Part shown: positions 32,727-39,678 of the stretch, piece after piece | How positions within the stretch are numbered: position 1 is the stretch's first letter | How the letters are laid out: the number at the start of each line of letters is the position of its first letter | Assembly: GCA_016283775.1 (NCBI GenBank) | Contig: JAEENL010000163.1 | Location: 1-39,678 of the forward strand | Reading direction: 5' to 3' | Length of the DNA: 39,678 bases | Source of the DNA: Lachnospiraceae bacterium | GTDB taxonomy: Bacteria > Bacillota > Clostridia > Lachnospirales > Lachnospiraceae | Notes under the pieces: model-generated | What the model was told of the DNA's origin: nothing | Seen by the model: the letters and a program-made list of their open reading frames with translations, nothing else | The model's database searches: none | Translations under genes and position numbers: made by a program

Positions 32727-32945
32727 CTATTTGTCTCTCCAGATTATCCTGGCTTTGGTAAGATCATAGGGTGACATTTCAAGTGTTACTTTGTCGCCCG
32801 GAACTATCTTGATATAGTTCATGCGGAGCTTGCCGCTGATATGCGCGAGCACGACATGCTTATTCTCAAGCTCCACGCGGAACATTGCATTGGGAAGTTT
32901 TTCCACTACCGTTCCTTCAAGTTCGATTACATCTTGCTTTGACAT
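32727..32945 (-). CDS. infA: Translation initiation factor IF-1
   Basis: This 72-residue OB-fold factor binds the ribosomal A site during initiation. The sequence [20 protein letters not shown] and [16 protein letters not shown] is standard. It follows map by 21 bases; the small KOW-domain protein gene that many clostridia carry between map and infA is absent. Confidence 0.97.
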   Translation of the reverse strand: MSKQDVIELEGTVVEKLPNAMFRVELENKHVVLAHISGKLRMNYIKIVPGDKVTLEMSPYDLTKARIIWRDK

Positions 32946-32966
32946 ATAATGATTTTTCTCCCGTTT

Positions 32967-33719
32967 TTATCTGGTGAGCGAGAGTATCTCGGGCTCCCCA
33001 TCGGTGATAACTATCGTGTTCTCGTAATGTGCGGACATTGAACCGTCTTTTGAGACTACAGTCCAGTTGTCGTCGCACCATCTGACCTCGTGAGTTCCCA
33101 TATTGATCATGGGCTCGACCGCGAGTGTCATTCCCGCCTGAAGGAGCGGGCCTTTTTTGTGCTGTCTGAAGTTTGCCACCTCAGGATCTTCGTGAAGTGA
33201 GGTTCCGATGCCGTGTCCGACAAGTTCTCTCACAACGCCGTATCCAAAGAGTGACGCATGATCTTCGACAGCGGCTCCGATCTCATTCAAGTGGTGTCCC
33301 GCCGTGCAGACGGCGAGCGCTTTGAAAAAGCATTCCTTTGTCTCGTCAATGAGTTTTTGAGCTTCGGGTGATATCTTTCCCACCGCCCATGTCCTTGCGG
33401 CATCGGAATGATAGCCTTTGCAGATGACGCCTGCATCCAGGCTTATGATATCTCCTTCTTTGAGGATACGCTTTTTTGAGGGTATGCCGTGCACCACTTC
33501 ATCGTTCACGGAGCAGCATATAGATGCCGGATATCCGTTGTAATTCAGGAACGAAGGAATGCATCCGTGCTTTCTGATGAGCTCTTCACCCTTTTTGTCT
33601 ATTTCCCATGTTGTAACACCGGGCTTTACCATCTCACCAAGGCGCTCATGCACTTCGGCGAGTATTTTTCCCGCTTCCCGCATCAGTTCGATCTCGCGGG
33701 TGGATTTTATCGTGATCAT
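32967..33719 (-). CDS. map: Type I methionine aminopeptidase
   Basis: This 250-residue enzyme removes the initiator methionine from new proteins. Metal ligands fall in ISLDAGVICKGYHSDAAR (Asp96 and Asp107 region), GHGIGTSLHE (His) and the later glutamates in VEPM and YENT. There is no N-terminal zinc-finger extension. Its ATG begins one base after the adk stop, so it is probably coupled. Confidence 0.96.
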   Translation of the reverse strand: MITIKSTREIELMREAGKILAEVHERLGEMVKPGVTTWEIDKKGEELIRKHGCIPSFLNYNGYPASICCSVNDEVVHGIPSKKRILKEGDIISLDAGVICKGYHSDAARTWAVGKISPEAQKLIDETKECFFKALAVCTAGHHLNEIGAAVEDHASLFGYGVVRELVGHGIGTSLHEDPEVANFRQHKKGPLLQAGMTLAVEPMINMGTHEVRWCDDNWTVVSKDGSMSAHYENTIVITDGEPEILSLTR

Positions 33720-33720
33720 C

Positions 33721-34377
33721 TTACTTACTTTCTTTGTTTTCTAGGATGTCGACGATCGCGTCAAAGACCTCGGACATTTCCTTTGTTCCGTCTACGGAGC
33801 GAAGCTTTCCAAAGCCGTTGTAATAGTCGATGAGCGGCTGTGTCTGCTCGTGGTATACGGAAAGGCGGTTCTGTACGGTCTCGGGCTTGTCGTCGTTCCT
33901 TAAGATGAGGTCTGCGCCGCATGTATCGCATTTGCCTTCAACCTTGGGAGCGTTGAAAACGATATGGTAGGTTGCGCCGCAGTTGACGCAGGCACGTCTT
34001 CCGGACATACGGTTTACGATCACTTCATCGGGAACGTCAACGTCGATGGCATAATCAACTTCGTCGTTGTTCTTTTTGAGTGCTTCGGTAAGTGCCTCGG
34101 CCTGAGGTATGGTCCTCGGGAATCCGTCAAGCACATATCCGTTTGCGCAATCGGGATTTGCAAAGCGGTCCATGATAAGCTCGAGAGTCAGGGAATCAGG
34201 TACGAGTGCGCCTTTATCCATGTACTCTTTTGCTTTTAATCCCAAAGGGGTGCCGGCTTTCAGGTTTGCCCTGAAAATGTCACCGGTCGAGATATGAGGA
34301 ATGCCGTATTTCTCGGCAATCTTCTTTGCCTGTGTTCCTTTTCCGGCGCCGGGAGCGCCAAGCATGATGATCTTCAT
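33721..34377 (-). CDS. adk: Adenylate kinase, zinc-LID form
   Basis: This 218-residue enzyme interconverts ATP + AMP and 2 ADP. The P-loop GAPGAGKGT is at 7-15, [13 protein letters not shown] near 84-96, and the long LID has two Cys-x2-Cys pairs (CVNC and CDTC) for zinc. The ATG at 34377 has a GGAGG site; the upstream in-frame extension is rejected. It sits between secY and map as usual. Confidence 0.97.
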   Translation of the reverse strand: MKIIMLGAPGAGKGTQAKKIAEKYGIPHISTGDIFRANLKAGTPLGLKAKEYMDKGALVPDSLTLELIMDRFANPDCANGYVLDGFPRTIPQAEALTEALKKNNDEVDYAIDVDVPDEVIVNRMSGRRACVNCGATYHIVFNAPKVEGKCDTCGADLILRNDDKPETVQNRLSVYHEQTQPLIDYYNGFGKLRSVDGTKEMSEVFDAIVDILENKESK

Positions 34378-34402
34378 TTTGCCTCCTGTTAAAACACTTA
34401 TA

Positions 34403-34438
34403 GGGTGGGACCGCGCTTTCGCGTACAAGGTCCCACCC
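34403..34438 (-). promoter_or_regulatory. Strong GC-rich hairpin between secY and adk
   Basis: A perfect 10-bp stem, GGGTGGGACC and GGTCCCACCC, encloses a small CGC-GAAA-GCG tetraloop hairpin. No T-run follows on the minus strand, so it is unlikely to be a full terminator. RNA processing, partial attenuation or mRNA stability are possible roles. Confidence 0.6.
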
Positions 34439-34451
34439 CGTTCAGGTATTA

Positions 34452-35792
34452 TCAGTCCTCAGAAAGAAAGCCTTTGTAATGACGCTCTCTCATCATTGTC
34501 TCCACCTGCTGGATCATCTCGAGGATTACACCTACGACGATGATTATGCTGGTGCCGCCGAAGCTTACGCTTGCTTTGAACATGCCCGTAAAGAAGATTG
34601 GGATGACTGCAACTATCGTAAGGCCAGCCGCGCCGATAAGGATAACGTAGTTAAGAACCTTGGAAAGATAGTCGTTTGTAGGTCTGCCGGGTCTGATACC
34701 GGGTATGAAGCCGCCCTGCTTCTTTAAGTTGTTTGATACTTCTGCGGGATTGAATGTGATCCCGGTGTAGAAGTATGCGAAGAAGAAGAGCATTGCAATG
34801 TAAAGTACGAGTCCCAGTGTATAAATGCCGTATCCTTCAGTTGTGAATTGGCACCAGTTTCTCTGGTTAAGATACATGAGGATCTTCTGCCATACATTTC
34901 CCGTAGGGCTTCCGGTAACACCGAAGAGCGAGGAAATGATGATGGGTGTCTGAAGAAGGCTGACTGCAAAGATTACGGGGATAACGCCCGCGGTGTTTAT
35001 GCGGAGCGGTATGAATGACGACTGGCCGCCTACCATTCTTCTGCCCTGCATTTTCTTTGCATACTGTACGCTGACTCTTCTCTGTGCATCCTGAAGGAGG
35101 ATGATGAGCACTACCAGCGCAATGGTTACCGCTACGATGACAACTGCCGCAATGACAGCCTTCGCAACGGACTGGCCCTTAACGAACTGCTCGTAGAGGC
35201 CTGTGTAGTCCCCGGGAAGGGTATCTACGATGTTGATAAGGAGGATAACGGAAATACCGTTTCCGATCCCCTTTTCAGTGATCTGCTCACCGAGCCACAT
35301 AAGGAATGCCGAACCGGCGGTAAAGCTCACGGTGATCACAGCGATGTGAAGCCATGCGTTTCCGGATTCGAGCACGTTGCTGTTCTTGAAGCCGATGCCC
35401 ATTGCAACGGACTCAAAGATAGCAAGGCCGATGGTGACATATCTGGTGATCTCGGCGATCTTCTTTCTGCCGGTCTCACCGTCTTTCTGCATCTCCTCAA
35501 GTTTCGGAATAGCTATCGTGAGGAGCTGCATGATAATGGATGATGTGATGTAAGGCGAAATGTTCAGCGCAAATATTGACATCTGCGAGAACGAACCGCC
35601 CGTGAGAACATCAAGGAAGCCAAGTCCGCCTCCCTGAGTCACGTTTGAAAGCCAGTTAGCAAAATAGGTCCTGTTGATCCCGGGTACGGGAAGCATGCAG
35701 CCGATCCTGACAATGATCAGACACAGGAACGTATATAAGAGCTTTGTCCTGATGTCTTTGATCTTTAATGCGTTGGCAAAAGTCTTAAACAT
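34452..35792 (-). CDS. secY: Preprotein translocase subunit SecY
   Basis: This 446-residue channel of the Sec translocon has ten membrane segments. Typical blocks are [10 protein letters not shown] (16-25 region), the plug-region [20 protein letters not shown] and [20 protein letters not shown]. Its ATG overlaps the rplO stop as TGATG. It is used for export of the many secreted proteins in this window. Confidence 0.97.
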   Translation of the reverse strand: MFKTFANALKIKDIRTKLLYTFLCLIIVRIGCMLPVPGINRTYFANWLSNVTQGGGLGFLDVLTGGSFSQMSIFALNISPYITSSIIMQLLTIAIPKLEEMQKDGETGRKKIAEITRYVTIGLAIFESVAMGIGFKNSNVLESGNAWLHIAVITVSFTAGSAFLMWLGEQITEKGIGNGISVILLINIVDTLPGDYTGLYEQFVKGQSVAKAVIAAVVIVAVTIALVVLIILLQDAQRRVSVQYAKKMQGRRMVGGQSSFIPLRINTAGVIPVIFAVSLLQTPIIISSLFGVTGSPTGNVWQKILMYLNQRNWCQFTTEGYGIYTLGLVLYIAMLFFFAYFYTGITFNPAEVSNNLKKQGGFIPGIRPGRPTNDYLSKVLNYVILIGAAGLTIVAVIPIFFTGMFKASVSFGGTSIIIVVGVILEMIQQVETMMRERHYKGFLSED

Positions 35793-36232
35793 CAGATCAC
35801 CTCAGCTTTTCCACCTGCAGCCTGAATCTTCTGTACCGCATTCTCACTGAATGCGTTCAACTTAACGTCAAGCTTTTTGGTAATCTCACCGTTTCCGAGA
35901 AGCTTAACGCCGTCCTTAGGGTTGTTAATGATACCTGCGTTAATAAGGGTCTCAACGGTAACTTCGGTTCCATCCTCAAATCTGTTGAGTGCATCAAGAT
36001 TGAGTGTGATTATTTCCTTAGAGTTTCTGCAATTAAAGCCTCTCTTGGGAAGTCTTCTGTATAAGGGATTCTGACCACCTTCAAAACCAAGTCTGGGTCT
36101 TCCCGAACGAGCCTTCTGGCCCTTATGTCCGAAACCTGCGGTCTTACCGTTTCCTGAACCATGGCCACGGCCTTTTCTGAAATTATTGGACTTGGTCGAG
36201 CCTTCGGCAGGTCTGATTGTTGTTAAATTCAT
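35792..36232 (-). CDS. rplO: 50S ribosomal protein L15
   Basis: This 146-residue L15 has the Gly/Lys-rich N-terminus [20 protein letters not shown] and [18 protein letters not shown]. The ATG at 36232 is 8 bases from GGAGG; a GTG at 36241 is too close to it. It is a late-assembly protein of the 50S subunit, followed directly by secY. Confidence 0.96.
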   Translation of the reverse strand: MNLTTIRPAEGSTKSNNFRKGRGHGSGNGKTAGFGHKGQKARSGRPRLGFEGGQNPLYRRLPKRGFNCRNSKEIITLNLDALNRFEDGTEVTVETLINAGIINNPKDGVKLLGNGEITKKLDVKLNAFSENAVQKIQAAGGKAEVI

Positions 36233-36255
36233 CGTGAACACCTCCTTGCTACGTA

Positions 36256-36438
36256 TTAGATTTCTTCTACCTTGACCAAATGTAAGATCTTCTGGATCTG
36301 TCCCTTTGTGGCATCATTGTTCTTCTGAACAACAGACTGACCGATCTTTCTGAGGCCGAGTGCCTCAACGGTCCTCTTCTGCTTGGGGATCGCTCCGAGG
36401 GGAGACTTTACCAAGGTAATCTTTAAATTCTCTGCCAT
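36256..36438 (-). CDS. rpmD: 50S ribosomal protein L30
   Basis: This 60-residue L30 reads [20 protein letters not shown] and [10 protein letters not shown], the usual bacterial length. It lies between rpsE and rplO with strong ribosome sites. Confidence 0.96.
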   Translation of the reverse strand: MAENLKITLVKSPLGAIPKQKRTVEALGLRKIGQSVVQKNNDATKGQIQKILHLVKVEEI

Positions 36439-36457
36439 TTTAATTTACCCCCTTTTA

Positions 36458-36964
36458 TCAGCCTAACTGCTCAACCGGAACGCCGCGAAGTGCAGCTACC
36501 TGCTCAGGAGTCTTTAACTGGCTTAATCCGTTTACTGTAGCAAGAACAACGTTCTGCTTATTGTTTGAACCAAGGGATTTGGTACGAATGTTCCTGTAGC
36601 CCGCAAGCTCAAGAACGATACGTGCGGGACCGCCTGCGATGATACCGGTACCTTCGGGGCTGGTCTTAAGAAGAACGCTTGCGCTTCCGTAATAACCGGT
36701 GAAATCATGAGGTGTGCTTCCGAGATCGTTCATGGGAACTTCGATCATCTTCTTTGTTGCGTCTTCCTTTGCCTTACGGATAGCTTCGGGAACTTCCGAT
36801 GCTTTTCCGAGGCCGACGCCGACATGGCCCTTCTTATCGCCTACAACAACAAGTGCAGCGAATCTCATCTTACGGCCGCCCTTTACAGTCTTGGATACGC
36901 GCTTGATATCAACGACCTTATCCTCGATCTCTGACTTAGGGGTGTTATCAATTGTTTCTCTCAT
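36458..36964 (-). CDS. rpsE: 30S ribosomal protein S5
   Basis: This 168-residue S5 affects decoding fidelity. It has a double-stranded-RNA-binding-like domain ([20 protein letters not shown], 29-48) and the [20 protein letters not shown] block (131-150). Confidence 0.97.
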   Translation of the reverse strand: MRETIDNTPKSEIEDKVVDIKRVSKTVKGGRKMRFAALVVVGDKKGHVGVGLGKASEVPEAIRKAKEDATKKMIEVPMNDLGSTPHDFTGYYGSASVLLKTSPEGTGIIAGGPARIVLELAGYRNIRTKSLGSNNKQNVVLATVNGLSQLKTPEQVAALRGVPVEQLG

Positions 36965-36979
36965 CGTCTTTCCTCCTGC

Positions 36980-37348
36980 TTAGAATTGAAGCCCTGCTTC
37001 TCTTGCGGCCTCAGCAAGTGCCTTGATCTTGCCCTGGTAAACGAAACCACCGCGGTCAAAAACGACCTCGTTGATGTTCTTTCCAAGTGCGCGCTCGGCA
37101 ATTACTTTTCCTAAGTAAGCTGCTGCTGCTACGTCATCGGTGTTCTCAAGCTCTGACTTGATAGCCTTCTCAACGGTGGAAGCGGAAACAAGAGTGTTCC
37201 CTACTGTATCGTCGATGATCTGAGCATAAATGTGCTTGTTGCTTCTGAATACGGCAAGTCTGGGTCTTTCGGATGTGCCGGAGAAACGATTGCGGATCTT
37301 CATGTGCTTTTTGGCACGAATTTCACTTCTACTTTCTTTGCTTACCAT
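36980..37348 (-). CDS. rplR: 50S ribosomal protein L18
   Basis: This 122-residue L18 binds 5S rRNA. The [20 protein letters not shown] block and the C-terminal [20 protein letters not shown] are standard. Confidence 0.97.
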   Translation of the reverse strand: MVSKESRSEIRAKKHMKIRNRFSGTSERPRLAVFRSNKHIYAQIIDDTVGNTLVSASTVEKAIKSELENTDDVAAAAYLGKVIAERALGKNINEVVFDRGGFVYQGKIKALAEAAREAGLQF

Positions 37349-37364
37349 TGTCTATTCTCCTCTC

Positions 37365-37931
37365 CTACTTCTTACCTGTCTTACCGGCCTTACGTCTGAT
37401 AACCTCATCAGAGTACTTGATACCCTTGCCCTTATAAGGCTCAGGTCCTCTCTTGCCTCTGATCTCGGCTGCGTACTGTCCGACCTTTTCCTTGTCAATG
37501 CCCTTGACATTGATCTTGAGCTGGTCGATTACTTCAGTCGTAATACCTTCGGGATCGATCATGACAACGGGATGTGAATATCCGAGTGTGAGCGTAAGCT
37601 CCTTGCCGGCCTTTGCTGCTCTGTAACCGGTACCGTTGATCTCAAGTGTCTTGCAGTAGCCTTCGGTAACACCTACAACCATGTTGTGGATGAGTGTTCT
37701 TGTAAGGCCGTGAAGTGATCTTGTGCGCTTAAGATCGTCGGGTCTTGTTACAGTGACAAACTTGCCCTTGTGGTGTTCATCATCCATGTCCTCGACCTTT
37801 ATTGCGAGTTCCGCAGGAAGCACTCTCTCGAGAGTTCCCTTGGGTCCTTTTACGGTAACTTTATTATTTTCTGCCACATCGACAGTTACACCTGCCGGAA
37901 TGGCGATTGGCATCTTACCTATACGTGACAT
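37365..37931 (-). CDS. rplF: 50S ribosomal protein L6
   Basis: This 188-residue L6 is slightly longer than the usual 178-180. It has [14 protein letters not shown] at the start and [16 protein letters not shown] near the end. It sits by the sarcin-ricin loop of the 50S subunit. Confidence 0.97.
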   Translation of the reverse strand: MSRIGKMPIAIPAGVTVDVAENNKVTVKGPKGTLERVLPAELAIKVEDMDDEHHKGKFVTVTRPDDLKRTRSLHGLTRTLIHNMVVGVTEGYCKTLEINGTGYRAAKAGKELTLTLGYSHPVVMIDPEGITTEVIDQLKINVKGIDKEKVGQYAAEIRGKRGPEPYKGKGIKYSDEVIRRKAGKTGKK

Positions 37932-37967
37932 GCCCGTACCTCCTGAATTCTATATATGCGTTTATGA

Positions 37968-38366
37968 TTACCAGATAAAAGCCAGAACCTCACCGCCAAC
38001 GCCCTCAGCGCGTGCTTCCTTATCGGTGATCACGCCCTTGTTTGTGGAGATGATGGCTGTTCCGAGACCGCCAAGAACCTTGGGAAGGTCTTCCTTGCTG
38101 GCATATACACGAAGGCCGGGTTTAGAGATCCTCTTTAATCCCGTGATAACCTTCTCTGTTTTGTCCTTACCATACTTTAATGTGATGACGATGTCCTTAG
38201 CGGCGCCGTCTTCAACGATTTCGTAGCCCCTGATGTAGCCTTCCTTGACAAGAATGTCCGCAATAGCGAGCTTCATCTTGGAAGAGGGTACGTTAACTGT
38301 ATCGTGTTTAGCAGTATTAGCGTTACGGATTCTTGTAAGCATATCTGCGATCGGATCGCTTGTCAT
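37968..38366 (-). CDS. rpsH: 30S ribosomal protein S8
   Basis: This 132-residue S8 binds 16S rRNA helix 21; in Escherichia coli it represses the spc operon by binding a similar site in mRNA. It has [20 protein letters not shown] at the start and GGEVLAFIW at the end. A 92-base structured spacer lies just upstream. Confidence 0.97.
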   Translation of the reverse strand: MTSDPIADMLTRIRNANTAKHDTVNVPSSKMKLAIADILVKEGYIRGYEIVEDGAAKDIVITLKYGKDKTEKVITGLKRISKPGLRVYASKEDLPKVLGGLGTAIISTNKGVITDKEARAEGVGGEVLAFIW

Positions 38367-38395
38367 AGTGATATTCCTCCTTAAAAATTGCCGTC

Positions 38396-38451
38396 TTGCG
38401 AAGTCCGGGCCTACACCCGCTTATCGCAATGTGAGAAACGGGTTTCCCCGT
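38396..38451 (-). promoter_or_regulatory. Structured spacer upstream of rpsH, candidate S8-binding mRNA element
   Basis: The RNA between rpsN and rpsH can form an irregular stem: 38396-38403 pairs with 38420-38429 and 38406-38409 with 38416-38419, 12 bp in total with 2-base bulges on each side. It can also form a 5-bp hairpin with a GAAA loop (38438-38442 with 38447-38451). Bulged stems of this kind are how S8 recognises RNA, but identity with that site is not shown. Confidence 0.4.
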
Positions 38452-38458
38452 CACTTTT

Positions 38459-38644
38459 CTACCAGGATGCCTTCTTTACACCCGGGATCTCGCCCTTGTA
38501 TGCAAGCTCACGGAAGCAGATTCTGCAGATTCCGTACTTTCTGAGATATGCATGGGGACGACCACAAATCTTGCAACGTGTGTAAGCCTGTGTAGAGAAC
38601 TTGGGCTTGCGCTGCTGTTTTAACTTCATGGAAGTTTTTGCCAT
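38459..38644 (-). CDS. rpsN: 30S ribosomal protein S14, zinc-binding type Z
   Basis: This 61-residue short S14 has two Cys-x2-Cys pairs (CKIC near 24-27 and CRIC near 40-43) that bind zinc, and ends in GVKKASW. This is the ancestral zinc form, common in Gram-positive spc operons. Confidence 0.97.
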   Translation of the reverse strand: MAKTSMKLKQQRKPKFSTQAYTRCKICGRPHAYLRKYGICRICFRELAYKGEIPGVKKASW

Positions 38645-38670
38645 TATCTTATCCTCCTAAATCAGATGCC

Positions 38671-39210
38671 TTACTTGGCAAAAGGCATACCAAACATTGT
38701 GAGCAACTCACGAGCTTCTTCATCGGACTTTGCGGTGGTAACGAAGATGATATCCATACCGCGAACCTTGTCTACCTTGTCATACTCGATCTCAGGGAAG
38801 ATGAGCTGCTCTTTGATGCCGAGCGCATAGTTTCCTCTGCCGTCGAATGCGTTGGGGTTTACGCCTCTGAAGTCACGTACGCGGGGAAGTGAAAGGTTGA
38901 TGAGACGATCTGCGAACTCATACATCTTTTCGCCGCGAAGGGTAACCTTACATCCGATGGAAAGACCTTCTCTGATCTTGAAGTTTGCAATGGACTTCTT
39001 TGCTTTTGTGATAACTGCCTTCTGACCGGAGATGGTCTCCATGTCCTTTACGGCAGACTCAAGTGCCTTGGCGTTTTCCTTAGCTTCGCCGACACCCATA
39101 TTGATAACGATCTTATCAAGCTTCGGGATCTGCATTACATTCTTGTAACCGAACTTCTTCTGCATAGCCGGAGCGATCTCTTTAGTGTATGTTTCCTTTA
39201 AACGTGCCAA
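38671..39210 (-). CDS. rplE: 50S ribosomal protein L5
   Basis: This 179-residue L5 binds 5S rRNA and contacts S13 and tRNA. It has [20 protein letters not shown] (24-43) and [20 protein letters not shown], and ends FGMPFAK. Confidence 0.97.
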   Translation of the reverse strand: MARLKETYTKEIAPAMQKKFGYKNVMQIPKLDKIVINMGVGEAKENAKALESAVKDMETISGQKAVITKAKKSIANFKIREGLSIGCKVTLRGEKMYEFADRLINLSLPRVRDFRGVNPNAFDGRGNYALGIKEQLIFPEIEYDKVDKVRGMDIIFVTTAKSDEEARELLTMFGMPFAK

Positions 39211-39233
39211 TTTCTTGACCTCCTCTCACAGAA

Positions 39234-39551
39234 TTAGTCGATCTGATCACCTGTTGACTTGGCAACGCGTACCTTCTGGGTACCCTTCTTGCCTTCAACG
39301 GTCTTGAACCCGACTCTTGTAGCCTTGCCCTTGAATACGAGCATAACGTTTGATGCATCGATGGGGGCTTCTTCATGGACGATACCGCCCTTGGGATTAG
39401 CCTGGCTGGGCTTTGAGTGCTTTGTTACGGTGTTTACGCCCTCAACGAGGAGCTTTCCGTCAACAACAGCGATAACCTTGCCTTCTTTACCCTTATCTTT
39501 ACCGGTGATGACCTTTACGGTGTCACCCTTCTTGATCTTTGACATCGACAT
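39234..39551 (-). CDS. rplX: 50S ribosomal protein L24
   Basis: This 105-residue L24 has an N-terminal KOW motif ([20 protein letters not shown]) and initiates 50S assembly. The ATG at 39551 is 7 bases from GGAGG; a second ATG two codons later is spaced too far. Confidence 0.97.
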   Translation of the reverse strand: MSMSKIKKGDTVKVITGKDKGKEGKVIAVVDGKLLVEGVNTVTKHSKPSQANPKGGIVHEEAPIDASNVMLVFKGKATRVGFKTVEGKKGTQKVRVAKSTGDQID

Positions 39552-39562
39552 AGCGACACCTC

Positions 39563-39678
39563 CTATAATACTTCGGGAGCGAGGGAAACGATCTTCATGA
39601 ACTGCTTCTCTCTGAGCTCTCTTGCTACAGGTCCAAAGATACGAGTACCCTTGGGAGTGTTATCCTCCTTGATGATAA
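39563..39678 (-). CDS. rplN: 50S ribosomal protein L14, C-terminal fragment
   Basis: The last 38 codons of rplN run to the right edge. They include [20 protein letters not shown] and end in SLAPEVL, the standard L14 C-terminus. The start is outside the window. It precedes rplX by 11 bases. Confidence 0.94.
   Translation of the reverse strand, partial: IIKEDNTPKGTRIFGPVARELREKQFMKIVSLAPEVL

Overview
The window looks like a chromosomal segment of a motile member of the Firmicutes, most likely Lachnospiraceae. The evidence is the clostridial order of the S10/spc/alpha ribosomal cluster, zinc-type S14 and L36, adenylate kinase with a four-cysteine zinc LID, an unusually long L17 with a lysine-rich insertion, consensus sigma-A promoters, a sigma-D-type flagellin -10 box and strong AGGAGG ribosome sites. 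The family-level call is inference; no 16S gene is present.

Layout, reading the minus strand from the right edge: rplN(partial)-rplX-rplE-rpsN-rpsH-rplF-rplR-rpsE-rpmD-rplO-secY-adk-map-infA (39678-32727). A terminator follows, then an inserted zincin-like lipoprotein gene, then a new promoter driving rpmJ-rpsM-rpsK-rpsD-rpoA-rplQ (31165-27691). In many Firmicutes rplQ is followed directly by ecfA1-ecfA2-ecfT-truA-rplM-rpsI. Here that array is opened twice. About 14 kb lies between rplQ and ecfA1 (27690-13670), and about 9.9 kb lies between truA and rplM (10359-493).

The 14 kb block holds a YitT-family membrane protein and flagellin (minus), a HisJ-like PHP phosphatase (plus), a VapBC toxin-antitoxin pair (minus), and a plus-strand run. 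In plus order the run is an ABC exporter pair, an SPFH protein with a ribbon-helix-helix partner, msrA, an alpha/beta-hydrolase whose ribosome site is buried in a long hairpin, and a compact RiPP-like locus. The RiPP locus (19671-23147) is the most interesting part of the window. It has an HPr-kinase-like enzyme, an asparagine-synthetase-like cyclase without the glutaminase cysteine, and a separately promoted 79-residue peptide. The peptide leader matches the paeninodin-type lasso-peptide pattern, but its core is far too long and no B1/B2 leader-processing proteins are present.

The 9.9 kb block is a minus-strand run of cell-surface genes: a CapA/PIG-L fusion lipoprotein, a second CapA protein, a cysteine-peptidase-like protein with two SH3b domains and a Thr/Pro linker, an unrecognised membrane protein, and a phosphodiester glycosidase. 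It ends with an ECF-like sigma factor and its membrane partner carrying an Ig-like domain. Together these suggest envelope or exopolysaccharide remodelling linked to envelope-stress transcription (inference). The single gene inserted after infA is another surface lipoprotein with a Thr/Pro linker.
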